From Natronomonas sp. (GTDB lineage: Archaea; Halobacteriota; Halobacteria; Halobacteriales; Haloarculaceae), in NCBI GenBank assembly GCA_007135435.1, contig SLIW01000195.1, forward strand, positions 1 through 14,511: a DNA stretch of 14,511 bases, in the 5' to 3' direction. Shown in pieces: positions 6,851 through 13,137 of the stretch. The position numbers were made by a program, and so were the translations under genes. The notes beneath the pieces are model-generated. The model was given only the letters and a program-made list of their open reading frames with translations. It was not told where the DNA came from and made no database searches. Numbering within the stretch: position 1 is the first letter of the stretch; the number at the start of each line of letters is the position of its first letter.

Positions 6851-7801
6851 TCACGATCCCCGTGGCGCGTTCGTGCGCCTGCGCAGTGTTGTCACGATCG
6901 TCTCGGCGAACGGGTCGAGGGCCCCGTCGCTCATGCCGATGCCGAGGTACGGCTCGATGAGCTCCAGTTCCATCAGTGTGAATTCGCCGGCGAGCTCGAC
7001 CCCGTCCACACGTGCATACGCGAGCGACGCCGGATCCATCGAGCGGAGGTCGCAGGCCGACGACACCACCTCGCGAGCCTGGACTTCGAGTCCGGGTGCC
7101 GGATCCAGGGGCTCGACCGTCCCACCGAAATTGGGGTGCGCTCTGAAATCCCCCGTCGTCGGAACGCTCCGAAAGGCGTGGCAGTACGCGCCGCCGAAGA
7201 AGACGAACGACAGCTCTCCCCGGGCGATCTCGGGGACGAACCGCTGGACGAGCAGGTCGGCTTTCGAACGGTGGTCCTGGAACCTCCCGATCGCGTCCGA
7301 TCCCACCGGCGCCGTCACCCGCCAGACCCCGTCGGCGCTCGTGCCCACCGCCGGCTTGACGACGGCGTCCGTCCACCCACGCCGTTCGAGGAGCGCATCG
7401 AGGTCGACGTCCGATCCACGGTCGACGTACTCGGTGGGGATGACAGGGACGCCGGCCTCCTCCAGTTCCCGGAGGTAGAACTTGTGCATGTTCCATCGAC
7501 ACACGTTCGGCGGATTGAGCACCACCACGTCGAGGGCGTCGACCGTCTCGAGCCACGCTCGGAACTGGGCGGGTCTGATGTGGTAATGCCAGCAGGACCG
7601 AACGACCAGCACGTCGTACGTCGCCCACTCCACGCTGGACTCGTCCCAGACGACCGGCTCGACGTCGAAGCCCCTCGCCTGCAGCACCGACTGCAGCTTC
7701 TGGCCGTCGTCCGACAGGTCGGGCGCGACCTCGCCCGTCACGATCCCGATCCGGTGGACGTCCGTCGACGGCATATCGCTGGAGAGTTGGGCCGTGGGCA
7801 T
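6851..7801 (-). CDS. ATP-grasp ligase (RimK/glutathione synthetase-like)
   Basis: ATP-grasp enzymes join a carboxylate to an amine or similar nucleophile through an acylphosphate. From ATG 7801 the protein has 316 residues. An N-terminal pre-ATP-grasp domain contains VLVVRSCWHYHIRP and LNPPNVCRWNMHK. The ATP-binding lysine lies in VVKPAVGTSADG (147-158, K149), the central part has LLVQRFVPEI and DFRAH (218-222), and the metal-binding end has YARVDGV (262-268) and LMELELIEP (276-284). These match an ATP-grasp group in actinobacteria and archaea that includes DcsG-like ligases. The frame extends to a TTG at 7837, but a TATA-like TTTGATATC about 30 nt before 7801 favours a leaderless ATG start there; ATG 7774 is also possible. 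It is the first gene of a pair with the aldo/keto reductase. Substrate unknown. Confidence 0.85.
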   Translation of the reverse strand: MPTAQLSSDMPSTDVHRIGIVTGEVAPDLSDDGQKLQSVLQARGFDVEPVVWDESSVEWATYDVLVVRSCWHYHIRPAQFRAWLETVDALDVVVLNPPNVCRWNMHKFYLRELEEAGVPVIPTEYVDRGSDVDLDALLERRGWTDAVVKPAVGTSADGVWRVTAPVGSDAIGRFQDHRSKADLLVQRFVPEIARGELSFVFFGGAYCHAFRSVPTTGDFRAHPNFGGTVEPLDPAPGLEVQAREVVSSACDLRSMDPASLAYARVDGVELAGEFTLMELELIEPYLGIGMSDGALDPFAETIVTTLRRRTNAPRGS

Positions 7802-7827
7802 AGTCCTTTGCGGAAACCCAGTTCTGT

Positions 7828-7840
7828 AGGATATCAAACG
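7828..7840 (-). promoter_or_regulatory. TATA-like element for the ATP-grasp/reductase operon
   Basis: On the minus strand TTTGATATCCTA lies 27-39 nt before the ATG at 7801, consistent with a leaderless transcript. It overlaps the upstream in-frame TTG, arguing against that codon as the start. Confidence 0.45.
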
Positions 7841-7940
7841 TATCTTCCGTCACCCCCGTTTGATCGACCACCGAAAGGTACGTATCGTCGCTTGATCGCC
7901 GCCAGTACCTACTTGCCACCGCTGAACGACGGGTGACGTG

Positions 7941-8756
7941 ATGTCCGACAGGCCATCGGGGTGGCGATCATCCGCTCGGGGTGCCCTTGCGCTGTTCGCG
8001 CTCGGGATGGTCGGCGTCGTGGCGCTCGCGGTCTACGCCGTCCCGACCCTGCGTGAGATCCCGGAACTGGCGGTGCTCTCGTACCCGACACTCGTCCTGC
8101 TCGCGGCGGCGAACTCGACCGTCCTCCTCGCCGTGTTCGTCGTGGTCGGGACTGCCACCGCGCCGCGGATCGGTCTCCACTCCCACGTCTTCGAGTGGGC
8201 CTCCGGCCGTGATCCCAACTGGAAGAGCTTCCGTGCATCACTCCCTATCGCGGTCGCGGTCGGTGCCGGACTGTTCATCGTCGTTGTCGTTCTCGACCTG
8301 GCGTTCGCGCAGTTCACCCAGCTCCCCGTCGACGAAACACCGACCGGCACCGAGGCACTGAGCGAGCTCGTCGAATCGATCCCGATGCGGCTCTTCTACG
8401 GGGGGATCACGGAAGAACTGCTGCTCCGCTGGGGAGTTATGGCTCCGATCGCGTTCGTGCTCTGGTGGGGACGGAGGAGGCTCGGCGGGACCGAGGAGAT
8501 GCCATCCCCGTTGATGATGTGGACCGCGATCGTCGCGAGCGCGGTCGTCTTCGGCGTCGGCCACCTCCCGGCACTGGCGTCGGCGTTCGGACTGACGACC
8601 GCACTGATCGTCCGGACCGTCCTCCTGAACGCGCTCGTCGGGATCGGTCTCGGATGGCTGTTCTGGCGGCACTCGCTCGAGACGGCGATGGTCGCGCACG
8701 CCGCGTTCCACGTGGTTCTCGTCGCCGTCTCCGCGGTCGTGATCGTGGTCACCTAG
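7941..8756 (+). CDS. CPBP (CAAX-like) intramembrane metalloprotease
   Basis: This 271-residue protein has about seven hydrophobic segments. The CPBP/Abi motifs are present: EExxxR as E158-E159-L-L-L-R163 in GGITEELLLRWG, FxxxH as FGVGHLP with H208, and a third motif HAAFH (H253-H257) where the family more often has HxxxN. These residues sit inside the membrane and are thought to coordinate the catalytic centre. A GTG three bases upstream (7938) is in frame, but I chose the ATG at 7941. It is divergent from the ATP-grasp gene. Relatives include Rce1-like CAAX proteases, bacteriocin self-immunity proteins and many haloarchaeal proteins of unknown substrate. Proteolysis of a small membrane protein or prenylated substrate is possible but not shown here. 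Confidence 0.85.
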   Translation: MSDRPSGWRSSARGALALFALGMVGVVALAVYAVPTLREIPELAVLSYPTLVLLAAANSTVLLAVFVVVGTATAPRIGLHSHVFEWASGRDPNWKSFRASLPIAVAVGAGLFIVVVVLDLAFAQFTQLPVDETPTGTEALSELVESIPMRLFYGGITEELLLRWGVMAPIAFVLWWGRRRLGGTEEMPSPLMMWTAIVASAVVFGVGHLPALASAFGLTTALIVRTVLLNALVGIGLGWLFWRHSLETAMVAHAAFHVVLVAVSAVVIVVT

Positions 8757-8932
8757 TCCGGTATTTCGACGATCTGCTTGCCCTTGAAGCGGGAAATCTG
8801 GCCGGTACTGTTCGCCGCGGACACCCACCCAGCGAGGGGAGCGACAGTGGCTGGCAGGCCGTGAGAAGTCCCTCTCGTCCGGTGCGGTCTCGTACAGGCG
8901 ATCGATCGACGCGAACGATTCCGGCGGTACAG

Positions 8933-8938
8933 TATTGT
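8933..8938 (+). promoter_or_regulatory. TATA-like element for the DUF2071 gene
   Basis: TATTGT within ACAGTATTGTG is 28-33 nt before the ATG at 8966, the expected position for a leaderless haloarchaeal transcript. It is the most AT-rich point of the 209-bp spacer. Confidence 0.4.
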
Positions 8939-8965
8939 GTCGGGACGCGGTAGCGCGACACCGAG

Positions 8966-9688
8966 ATGGTCGTTTCCCTCCACATGGGCTGGCGGCACGT
9001 CCTCTTCGCCAACTGGCCGGTCGAGCCAGCCATCGTCGAGTCCCACCTCCCCGACGCGCTCGAACTCGATACCTTCGATGGGGAGGCGTGGCTGTCGGTC
9101 GTCCCGTTCACGAACGTCGATGTACGACCCCGGGTGTTTCCAGCCGGCACCGGGCTCCGGCTCCCGGAGCTCAATCTCCGGACCTACGTCGTCCACGACG
9201 ACGTTCCGGGCGTCTACTTCTTCAGCCTGGACGCGGAGGGGATCCTGGCTGTCCTCGGTGCCCGTCTCTTCCACCACCTCCCGTACTACTACGCCGCGAT
9301 CGACCTCGTCGAGGACGACGGTGAGATCCAGTTCACGAGCCGTCGTCGCCACCCCGGTGCCAGACCGGTCCACCTACGGGCGAGGTACGAACCGACCGGC
9401 GAACGGTTTCACGCCGAGCCGGGAACACGCGCCCACTTCCTCACCGAGCGGTATCGCTACTACACCGAGGACCTCGACGGACGGGTCCGCTTCGCCACGA
9501 TCGATCACGAACCGTGGCCACTGTCCGACGTCGACGTCGAGATCGACACGGACGAGCTCTTCAGGGCGAACGGGTTCGCGTCTCCAGACACCGAACCGCA
9601 TCACCTCTACAGTCCCGGCGTCGAGACGGTCGCCTCCGAGAGTAGGTTAGCGAGCAGAGCGACGGCGGCCGAACCGACGGCGAGGTGA
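8966..9688 (+). CDS. YqjF/DUF2071 family protein
   Basis: At 240 residues it matches the YqjF/DUF2071 family, which has an acetoacetate-decarboxylase-like beta-fold but no established activity. Typical family features are the opening MGWRHVLFANWPVEPAIVESHLPDAL, then WLSVVPFTNVDVRPR (42-56), PELNLRTYV (67-75) and VYFFSLDAEG (83-92). The C-terminal half has LTERYRYY and ends in an alanine-rich, poorly ordered tail. No transmembrane segment or signal peptide is visible. The ATG at 8966 is supported by a TATA-like element about 30 nt upstream; a second ATG at 8984 is possible. The gene appears monocistronic, since the next gene has its own promoter and ribosome-binding site. The role could be binding or converting a small hydrophobic molecule, but that is inference from fold alone. 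Confidence 0.85.
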   Translation: MVVSLHMGWRHVLFANWPVEPAIVESHLPDALELDTFDGEAWLSVVPFTNVDVRPRVFPAGTGLRLPELNLRTYVVHDDVPGVYFFSLDAEGILAVLGARLFHHLPYYYAAIDLVEDDGEIQFTSRRRHPGARPVHLRARYEPTGERFHAEPGTRAHFLTERYRYYTEDLDGRVRFATIDHEPWPLSDVDVEIDTDELFRANGFASPDTEPHHLYSPGVETVASESRLASRATAAEPTAR

Positions 9689-9738
9689 GGACTTCGGCAC
9701 CCGATGTCCTGCCGATGCAGCCGGCGTTCCGGGGGAGG

Positions 9739-9777
9739 ATTATTGTCGCGCGGCACGAACGAAACCCCGTGGAGGGA
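9739..9777 (+). promoter_or_regulatory. Promoter and Shine-Dalgarno for the small membrane protein
   Basis: A TATA-like ATTATTGT (9739-9746) lies about 42 nt before the ATG at 9785. A strong GGAGGG (9771-9776) is 8 nt before that ATG. This is the clearest leadered, Shine-Dalgarno-driven start in the window and decides the start against longer in-frame alternatives. Confidence 0.6.
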
Positions 9778-9784
9778 GACACCG

Positions 9785-10072
9785 ATGAAACACGATATCG
9801 ATCTGGAACATCCACTCGTGCACCAGCTCGTCGAGGAGGCGGTCCGTGCGGGCATGGAGTCGCCGCTCCGTGAGCCCATCCTCGAGGCTGTCGACGGAAC
9901 GACCGAAGCGCCCGTCGAAGCCGCCGACGAAGAACCGCCCGGAGCTGACGAGCCTGAGGTCGGCGAGAAGAGTCGGACGAGCAAGGCGATACAGGGGCTG
10001 GTCGTTTTCGTCACTATGTTCGTCGTCCTGTACATCACCCTCAGGCGATTCACGGATGACGAGGAGCGGTGA
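9785..10072 (+). CDS. Small acidic protein with one C-terminal transmembrane segment
   Basis: This 95-residue protein has three parts. Residues 1-38 contain an amphipathic helix (HPLVHQLVEEAVRAGMESPLREPI). Residues 39-65 form an acidic, proline-containing linker. One transmembrane segment (about 68-86, IQGLVVFVTMFVVLYITL) is followed by the short charged tail RRFTDDEER. There is no signal peptide, so the acidic part probably faces the cytoplasm as in tail-anchored proteins. The start is set by GGAGGG 8 nt upstream. The last ten codons are the template of an imperfect duplication just downstream (10043-10110). It is on the same strand as the permease at 10190, 117 bp away. I do not recognise a named family. 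Similar small anchored proteins are widespread in haloarchaea, and a regulatory or scaffold role is only a guess. Confidence 0.78.
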   Translation: MKHDIDLEHPLVHQLVEEAVRAGMESPLREPILEAVDGTTEAPVEAADEEPPGADEPEVGEKSRTSKAIQGLVVFVTMFVVLYITLRRFTDDEER

Positions 10073-10110
10073 CGACCCCGAGGCGATTCACGAGTGACGA
10101 AGTGCGGTGA
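10043..10110 (+). repeat. Near-tandem repeat of the small protein's 3' coding end
   Basis: A 30-bp unit at 10043-10072 (codons for RRFTDDEER plus stop) recurs at 10081-10110 with 26 of 30 matches. The second copy read alone encodes RRFTSDEVR plus stop. The offset of 38 bp leaves 8 bp between copies and is not a multiple of three, so the extra copy is out of frame with, and after the stop of, the gene. It looks like a diverged duplication of the gene's 3' end. Confidence 0.75.
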
Positions 10111-10118
10111 AGACAGCA

Positions 10119-10141
10119 CGGACGGATCTGCGCACCGTCCG
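10119..10141 (+). terminator. Perfect stem-loop between the small protein and permease genes
   Basis: CGGACGG (10119-10125) pairs exactly with CCGTCCG (10135-10141) across a 9-nt loop. It lies just after the duplicated 3' end and 48 nt before the permease ATG. It may act as a terminator, RNA-stability element or attenuator. No T-tract follows. Confidence 0.4.
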
Positions 10142-10189
10142 GAGATCAGTCGCTGACTGGCCGATGTTTCACGTGACGCCACCACCTCG

Positions 10190-11461
10190 ATGAAGCTCTT
10201 CGAACTCGTCCGTGAACGCCAGTGGACTCCCGTCACTGGCTATCTTATCTACATCGCCGCGCTCACGGCCGGCTACTACTACAACCTCACCTTCGTCCAG
10301 CTAGGGTTGATCGACCTCGGGACGCGGAACGTCGGGATGGCTCCCGGGGACGTGTCGGTCGTAATGGGCGCCCTCGCGCTGTTCACACTCGTCGTGGCGG
10401 TCGTGAGCGGCATCGTGATGGACCGTCGTGGCTGGAGTACCGACCTCATCGTCAAGTTCCGACTCCTCTTCGTCGTCATCGCCGTCCAGCTGGCGCTGAC
10501 GATCGTCGCCCCGTCCGTGAGTACATCCGAGCAATTCGTGGGCTGGGTCGTGGTCACGTCACTGACGCTCGGGCTGGGGATCCCGGTGACGTTCAGCTTC
10601 ATGATCGATTTTATCCCTGTCCGCGATCGGGGCTACGTCGCGGCGATCGTCGCCGGGCTCTCGTTCTTCGTCGCGGCGCTGTACCCGGTCGAGTGGCGGA
10701 TCGAGGAGTTCAGCGCCGTCATGGCGATCGCCATGGTACCCGCCGTGCTCGTGCTCGGTGTCCTCTCTGTCAAGCGGTTCGCGATCGTCGATGCGCTCGC
10801 CCGCCAACACGAGCAGTTCGGAGTCGGCAGGTTCTGCCGGCCAGAGGCGGTCCGGACCACGAGCGTCACCTTCTGGGGGCTTGTCGTGTTGATGTTCGGC
10901 GTGTTCTTCATCGACAGCCTCGGCTTCCTGCGAATCATCGAGACGCCGATATACATCTACACGTCGTGGCAATCACCCGAACTGGACACACGGCTGTTCA
11001 TCGCGGTGATGCACGTCGTCGGGGCGCTCGCCGCGGGCGTGCTGTACACGAACTTCGATCGCAAGTGGCTGTTCCTCTGGGTGTTCGGCCTGTTCGCCTT
11101 CACGCACCTCCAGTACGTCTTCCACCTCCGTTTCGGACCGGACTCGACGCCACCGCTGCTCTTGCCGATGTTCTACGTGCTCGCCGTCAGCTTCTACACG
11201 ACGCTGAACTTCGCGCTCTGGCCGGACCTCTCGACGCCCGAGACCGTCGGCACGCACACGGCGCTCGGTGTCGGCATCGCCGGCTGGCTCGCGACGTTCG
11301 CCAGCACCGCCCTGGCGCTGTACTCCGAGGGCGTGGGCCTGTCGCTACTGGCGCACCTGCGATACGTGAACGCGCTCGCGCTCCTGTTCGCCGTCTCCCT
11401 GCCGGTACTGCTATACGTCCATCGCGCGAGTGTCCTCGCCCGAGGTGACCCGGCGTCGTGA
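10190..11461 (+). CDS. Major facilitator superfamily-like permease
   Basis: This is a 423-residue, very hydrophobic protein with about twelve predicted transmembrane segments in two halves, separated by a charged loop around residues 200-225 (KRFAIVDALARQHEQFGVG). Size and layout fit the major facilitator superfamily. The loop after helix 2 reads GIVMDRRGWSTDL, a variant of the family's GxxxDRxGRR motif A. The opening MKLFELVRERQWTPVTGYL suits a short cytoplasmic N-terminus. The stop overlaps the next start (GTGA, 11458-11461), so it is coupled to the polymer-forming membrane protein. No strong TATA box precedes it; TGTTTC near 10165 is a weak candidate. The substrate is not deducible. Distant MFS homology is my reading of topology and motif A. 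Confidence 0.75.
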   Translation: MKLFELVRERQWTPVTGYLIYIAALTAGYYYNLTFVQLGLIDLGTRNVGMAPGDVSVVMGALALFTLVVAVVSGIVMDRRGWSTDLIVKFRLLFVVIAVQLALTIVAPSVSTSEQFVGWVVVTSLTLGLGIPVTFSFMIDFIPVRDRGYVAAIVAGLSFFVAALYPVEWRIEEFSAVMAIAMVPAVLVLGVLSVKRFAIVDALARQHEQFGVGRFCRPEAVRTTSVTFWGLVVLMFGVFFIDSLGFLRIIETPIYIYTSWQSPELDTRLFIAVMHVVGALAAGVLYTNFDRKWLFLWVFGLFAFTHLQYVFHLRFGPDSTPPLLLPMFYVLAVSFYTTLNFALWPDLSTPETVGTHTALGVGIAGWLATFASTALALYSEGVGLSLLAHLRYVNALALLFAVSLPVLLYVHRASVLARGDPAS

Positions 11462-12321
11462 ACCTGGAGCTCATCCCGCTGTTGATCATCGCGCTGCTCA
11501 TGCTCTCTGTGGGTGGCGCCGAGGTCGAGACGGCCGAATTCATCATGGAGGGCGACCACGAGATGACGGACCACCGCGGGGCGTTGATCGTCGGGGATGC
11601 CACCGTCACGGTCCCGGTCGACGCCGACATCCCCGGGCCAGTCTTCGTCATCGGTGGTGAGCTCACCGTCGAGGGGTCGGTGACGGGCGACGTCACGCAA
11701 CTCTCCGGGGTACTGGTCGTGGAGGACGACGCCGCGATCGACGGGGAGTTGCTGTACGTCGCCGGGACCGAACGCCTGGCCGAGGGGGCACTCATCGCCG
11801 ACCGGACGACCGTCGACGTGACGCCCGCCGAACCCGACCCAGTCGCCGCGTACGCACCAATCGTGCTCACGGCACTGCTGCTGGCGCTCGTGGGAGCAGT
11901 GCTCACCCGGAGACGACCGACGCTCCTGGAGAACGTCGCCACCGCGACGCGCGAACACGCGGTCGTCAGCCTCACCGTCGGAGGACTGCTCTTCGTGACG
12001 TTCCTATCTGTATTCGTCTTCATGGCGTTCACGCTGGTCCTCATCCCGGTGAGCATCCTCGGACTCCTCGTGGGGCTCCTGACCATCGCCTACGGTGTCA
12101 TCGCCTGGGGGTACCTCGTCGGCCAGCGACTGAACCTCTCCGAGGGTGGCGTGGCCACGGCTATCGGCGTCGTCCTCGTCGTCGTTCTTCTGCAGGTGGT
12201 CGGACGGATCCCGATCGTCGGTGACCTGCTGGTCGTCGGGGTCCTCCTGAGCGGCCTCGGCGCGGTCGTGCTCACGTTCTACGGACTTCGACAGTTCGAG
12301 CCCGTGCGGTTGCCGGAGTGA
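11458..12321 (+). CDS. Polymer-forming (bactofilin-like) membrane protein
   Basis: The 287-residue protein begins with a hydrophobic signal or anchor (LELIPLLIIALLMLSVGG). Next comes a short-repeat beta-solenoid at about residues 40-120, with turns such as GALIVGDATVTV, GPVFVIGGELTVEG, GDVTQLSGVLVVED and GELLYVAG. This is the pattern of polymer-forming/bactofilin domains. Four or five transmembrane segments follow (about 130-150, 168-188, 190-222, 232-248, 254-277). Haloarchaea have this arrangement in proteins annotated as polymer-forming cytoskeletal or DUF8173 proteins. With the N-terminal anchor the solenoid would lie outside the cell, unlike cytoplasmic bactofilins; this topology is inference. 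The GTG start overlaps the permease stop by 4 nt, indicating coupled synthesis and perhaps a complex. It ends 44 bp from a convergent small gene. Confidence 0.82.
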   Translation: MNLELIPLLIIALLMLSVGGAEVETAEFIMEGDHEMTDHRGALIVGDATVTVPVDADIPGPVFVIGGELTVEGSVTGDVTQLSGVLVVEDDAAIDGELLYVAGTERLAEGALIADRTTVDVTPAEPDPVAAYAPIVLTALLLALVGAVLTRRRPTLLENVATATREHAVVSLTVGGLLFVTFLSVFVFMAFTLVLIPVSILGLLVGLLTIAYGVIAWGYLVGQRLNLSEGGVATAIGVVLVVVLLQVVGRIPIVGDLLVVGVLLSGLGAVVLTFYGLRQFEPVRLPE

Positions 12322-12365
12322 CGGATGGCCTGGAGAGGACGGCCGTGAGTCGGATGGTCGATCGG

Positions 12366-12563
12366 TCAGAGAACCTCCCGAACGCTGTGCCGACTTCTCC
12401 GCCGCCCTGCGAGCCAGACAGCGAGGGCGACCGCCCCGCCTGTCACGCCGCCGATCGTCAGCACGTCGATGCGGCTCCGTCCAGTATCGCACAGAGTTAC
12501 TGCAATGGTCGCCACGACGAACGCGAGGAATCCGCTCAGGATCGCGTTCAGTCCATCGTCCAT
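12366..12563 (-). CDS. Small two-transmembrane protein
   Basis: From the ATG at 12563 this gives 65 residues: MDDGLNAIL, then a hydrophobic helix at about 6-24, a short polar turn (CDTGRSRID), a second helix at about 34-53 and a basic tail (GRRRSRHSVREVL). The hairpin topology and positive-inside tail make it a believable membrane protein, and no competing frame is better. Longer starts at 12596 and 12614 add a proline- and arginine-rich stretch that does not look coding. It is convergent with the polymer-forming gene (44 bp apart) and divergent from the duplicated-repeat protein at 12683. I do not recognise a family. Its small size leaves some chance that it is spurious. Confidence 0.55.
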   Translation of the reverse strand: MDDGLNAILSGFLAFVVATIAVTLCDTGRSRIDVLTIGGVTGGAVALAVWLAGRRRSRHSVREVL

Positions 12564-12648
12564 GGACGGATCTCGTCTCGGCGAGGGATGAATCATCACG
12601 TTCCCGGGTGGCACGTGGCGACCGGTTGAGCGAAAGCGAAGAGAGACC

Positions 12649-12660
12649 GATTCTTTTTCG
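12649..12660 (+). promoter_or_regulatory. TATA-like element, leaderless promoter for 12683 gene
   Basis: GATTCTTTTTCG is centred about 28 nt before the ATG at 12683, the spacing for a leaderless haloarchaeal mRNA. It supports 12683 over the earlier in-frame start at 12608. Confidence 0.5.
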
Positions 12661-12682
12661 GGCGTCCTGCGTATACGGAAGT

Positions 12683-13066
12683 ATGTTCAGGAAATTCCTC
12701 CTGGCTGTCGGCCTCGTCGAGATCCTCACACCGGAGGAGTTCCTCGAGAGCGCCGAGCGGTTCGCCCTCGAGAACCCCGAGGAGTGCGCTCGGAAGTCGT
12801 GGGTCGTCCCGTTCGCCCGCGCGGAAGGGCTGTTCTTCCTGTGGCTCGCGTGGCGAGGTGGCGACTCGGTCTCGACGTTCAAGACATCCCTCGGGATCGT
12901 CGGGCTGGTGGCACTTCTCTATCCGCGAGTGTTCGTCGACCAAGCCGCCGAGTTCGCGTACGCTGACGCCGAGCGATGCAGGTGGAAGGCGTGGTGCTAT
13001 CCGGTGACCCGGCTGGTGGGAATCCTCTACATCATCGTCGCGCTCGACGAGCTCCGGAACCGTTGA
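12683..13066 (+). CDS. Membrane protein made of two tandem homologous halves
   Basis: From the ATG at 12683 this is 127 residues. Residues 2-58 and 66-122 align without gaps at a constant offset of 64, with 20 identical columns of 57. Shared positions include F2/F66, the VGLV blocks (9-12/73-76), P17/P81, F20/F84, C35/C99, K38/K102, W40/W104, P43/P107, R46/R110 and G49/G113. Each half has a hydrophobic helix, an amphipathic helix (FLESAERFALE; FVDQAAEFAYA), a conserved CxxKxWxxPxxR segment and a second hydrophobic helix. Four membrane helices in total are likely. The start is supported by a TATA-like element 28 nt upstream. I know no function for this family. The paired cysteine, lysine and arginine positions suggest a pseudo-twofold site between the halves. 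Confidence 0.78.
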   Translation: MFRKFLLAVGLVEILTPEEFLESAERFALENPEECARKSWVVPFARAEGLFFLWLAWRGGDSVSTFKTSLGIVGLVALLYPRVFVDQAAEFAYADAERCRWKAWCYPVTRLVGILYIIVALDELRNR

Positions 13067-13117
13067 GGGCGAGCCGGAGCGGGGCGACGACAGTCTCCGC
13101 CCACCGTGACGGACATT

Positions 13118-13137
13118 CCCCCTCACGTCTCGGGGGG
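13118..13137. terminator. Possible hairpin at the end of the second CPBP gene
   Basis: CCCCC (13118-13122) can pair with the G-run at 13132-13137 across about 9 nt, spanning the stop codon of the minus-strand protease gene in the 56-bp gap between convergent genes. The stem is short and low in complexity, so this is weak. Confidence 0.2.

Noticed and set aside
6081..7919. 612-codon minus-strand frame spanning two genes
   Set aside because: It runs in another frame through both the aldo/keto reductase and ATP-grasp genes and is an arginine-rich shadow with no domain.
6161..7936. 591-codon plus-strand frame
   Set aside because: Antisense to two genes with intact catalytic motifs; it only reflects high GC at third positions.
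8238..8828. 196-codon minus-strand frame over the CPBP gene
   Set aside because: Very polar, aspartate/arginine-rich product antisense to a membrane protein with EExxxR and FxxxH motifs; a shadow.
12322..12357. CGGATGG repeated at 12322 and 12351 after the polymer-forming gene
   Set aside because: Only seven bases match, too short to group with the two longer 3'-end repeats.
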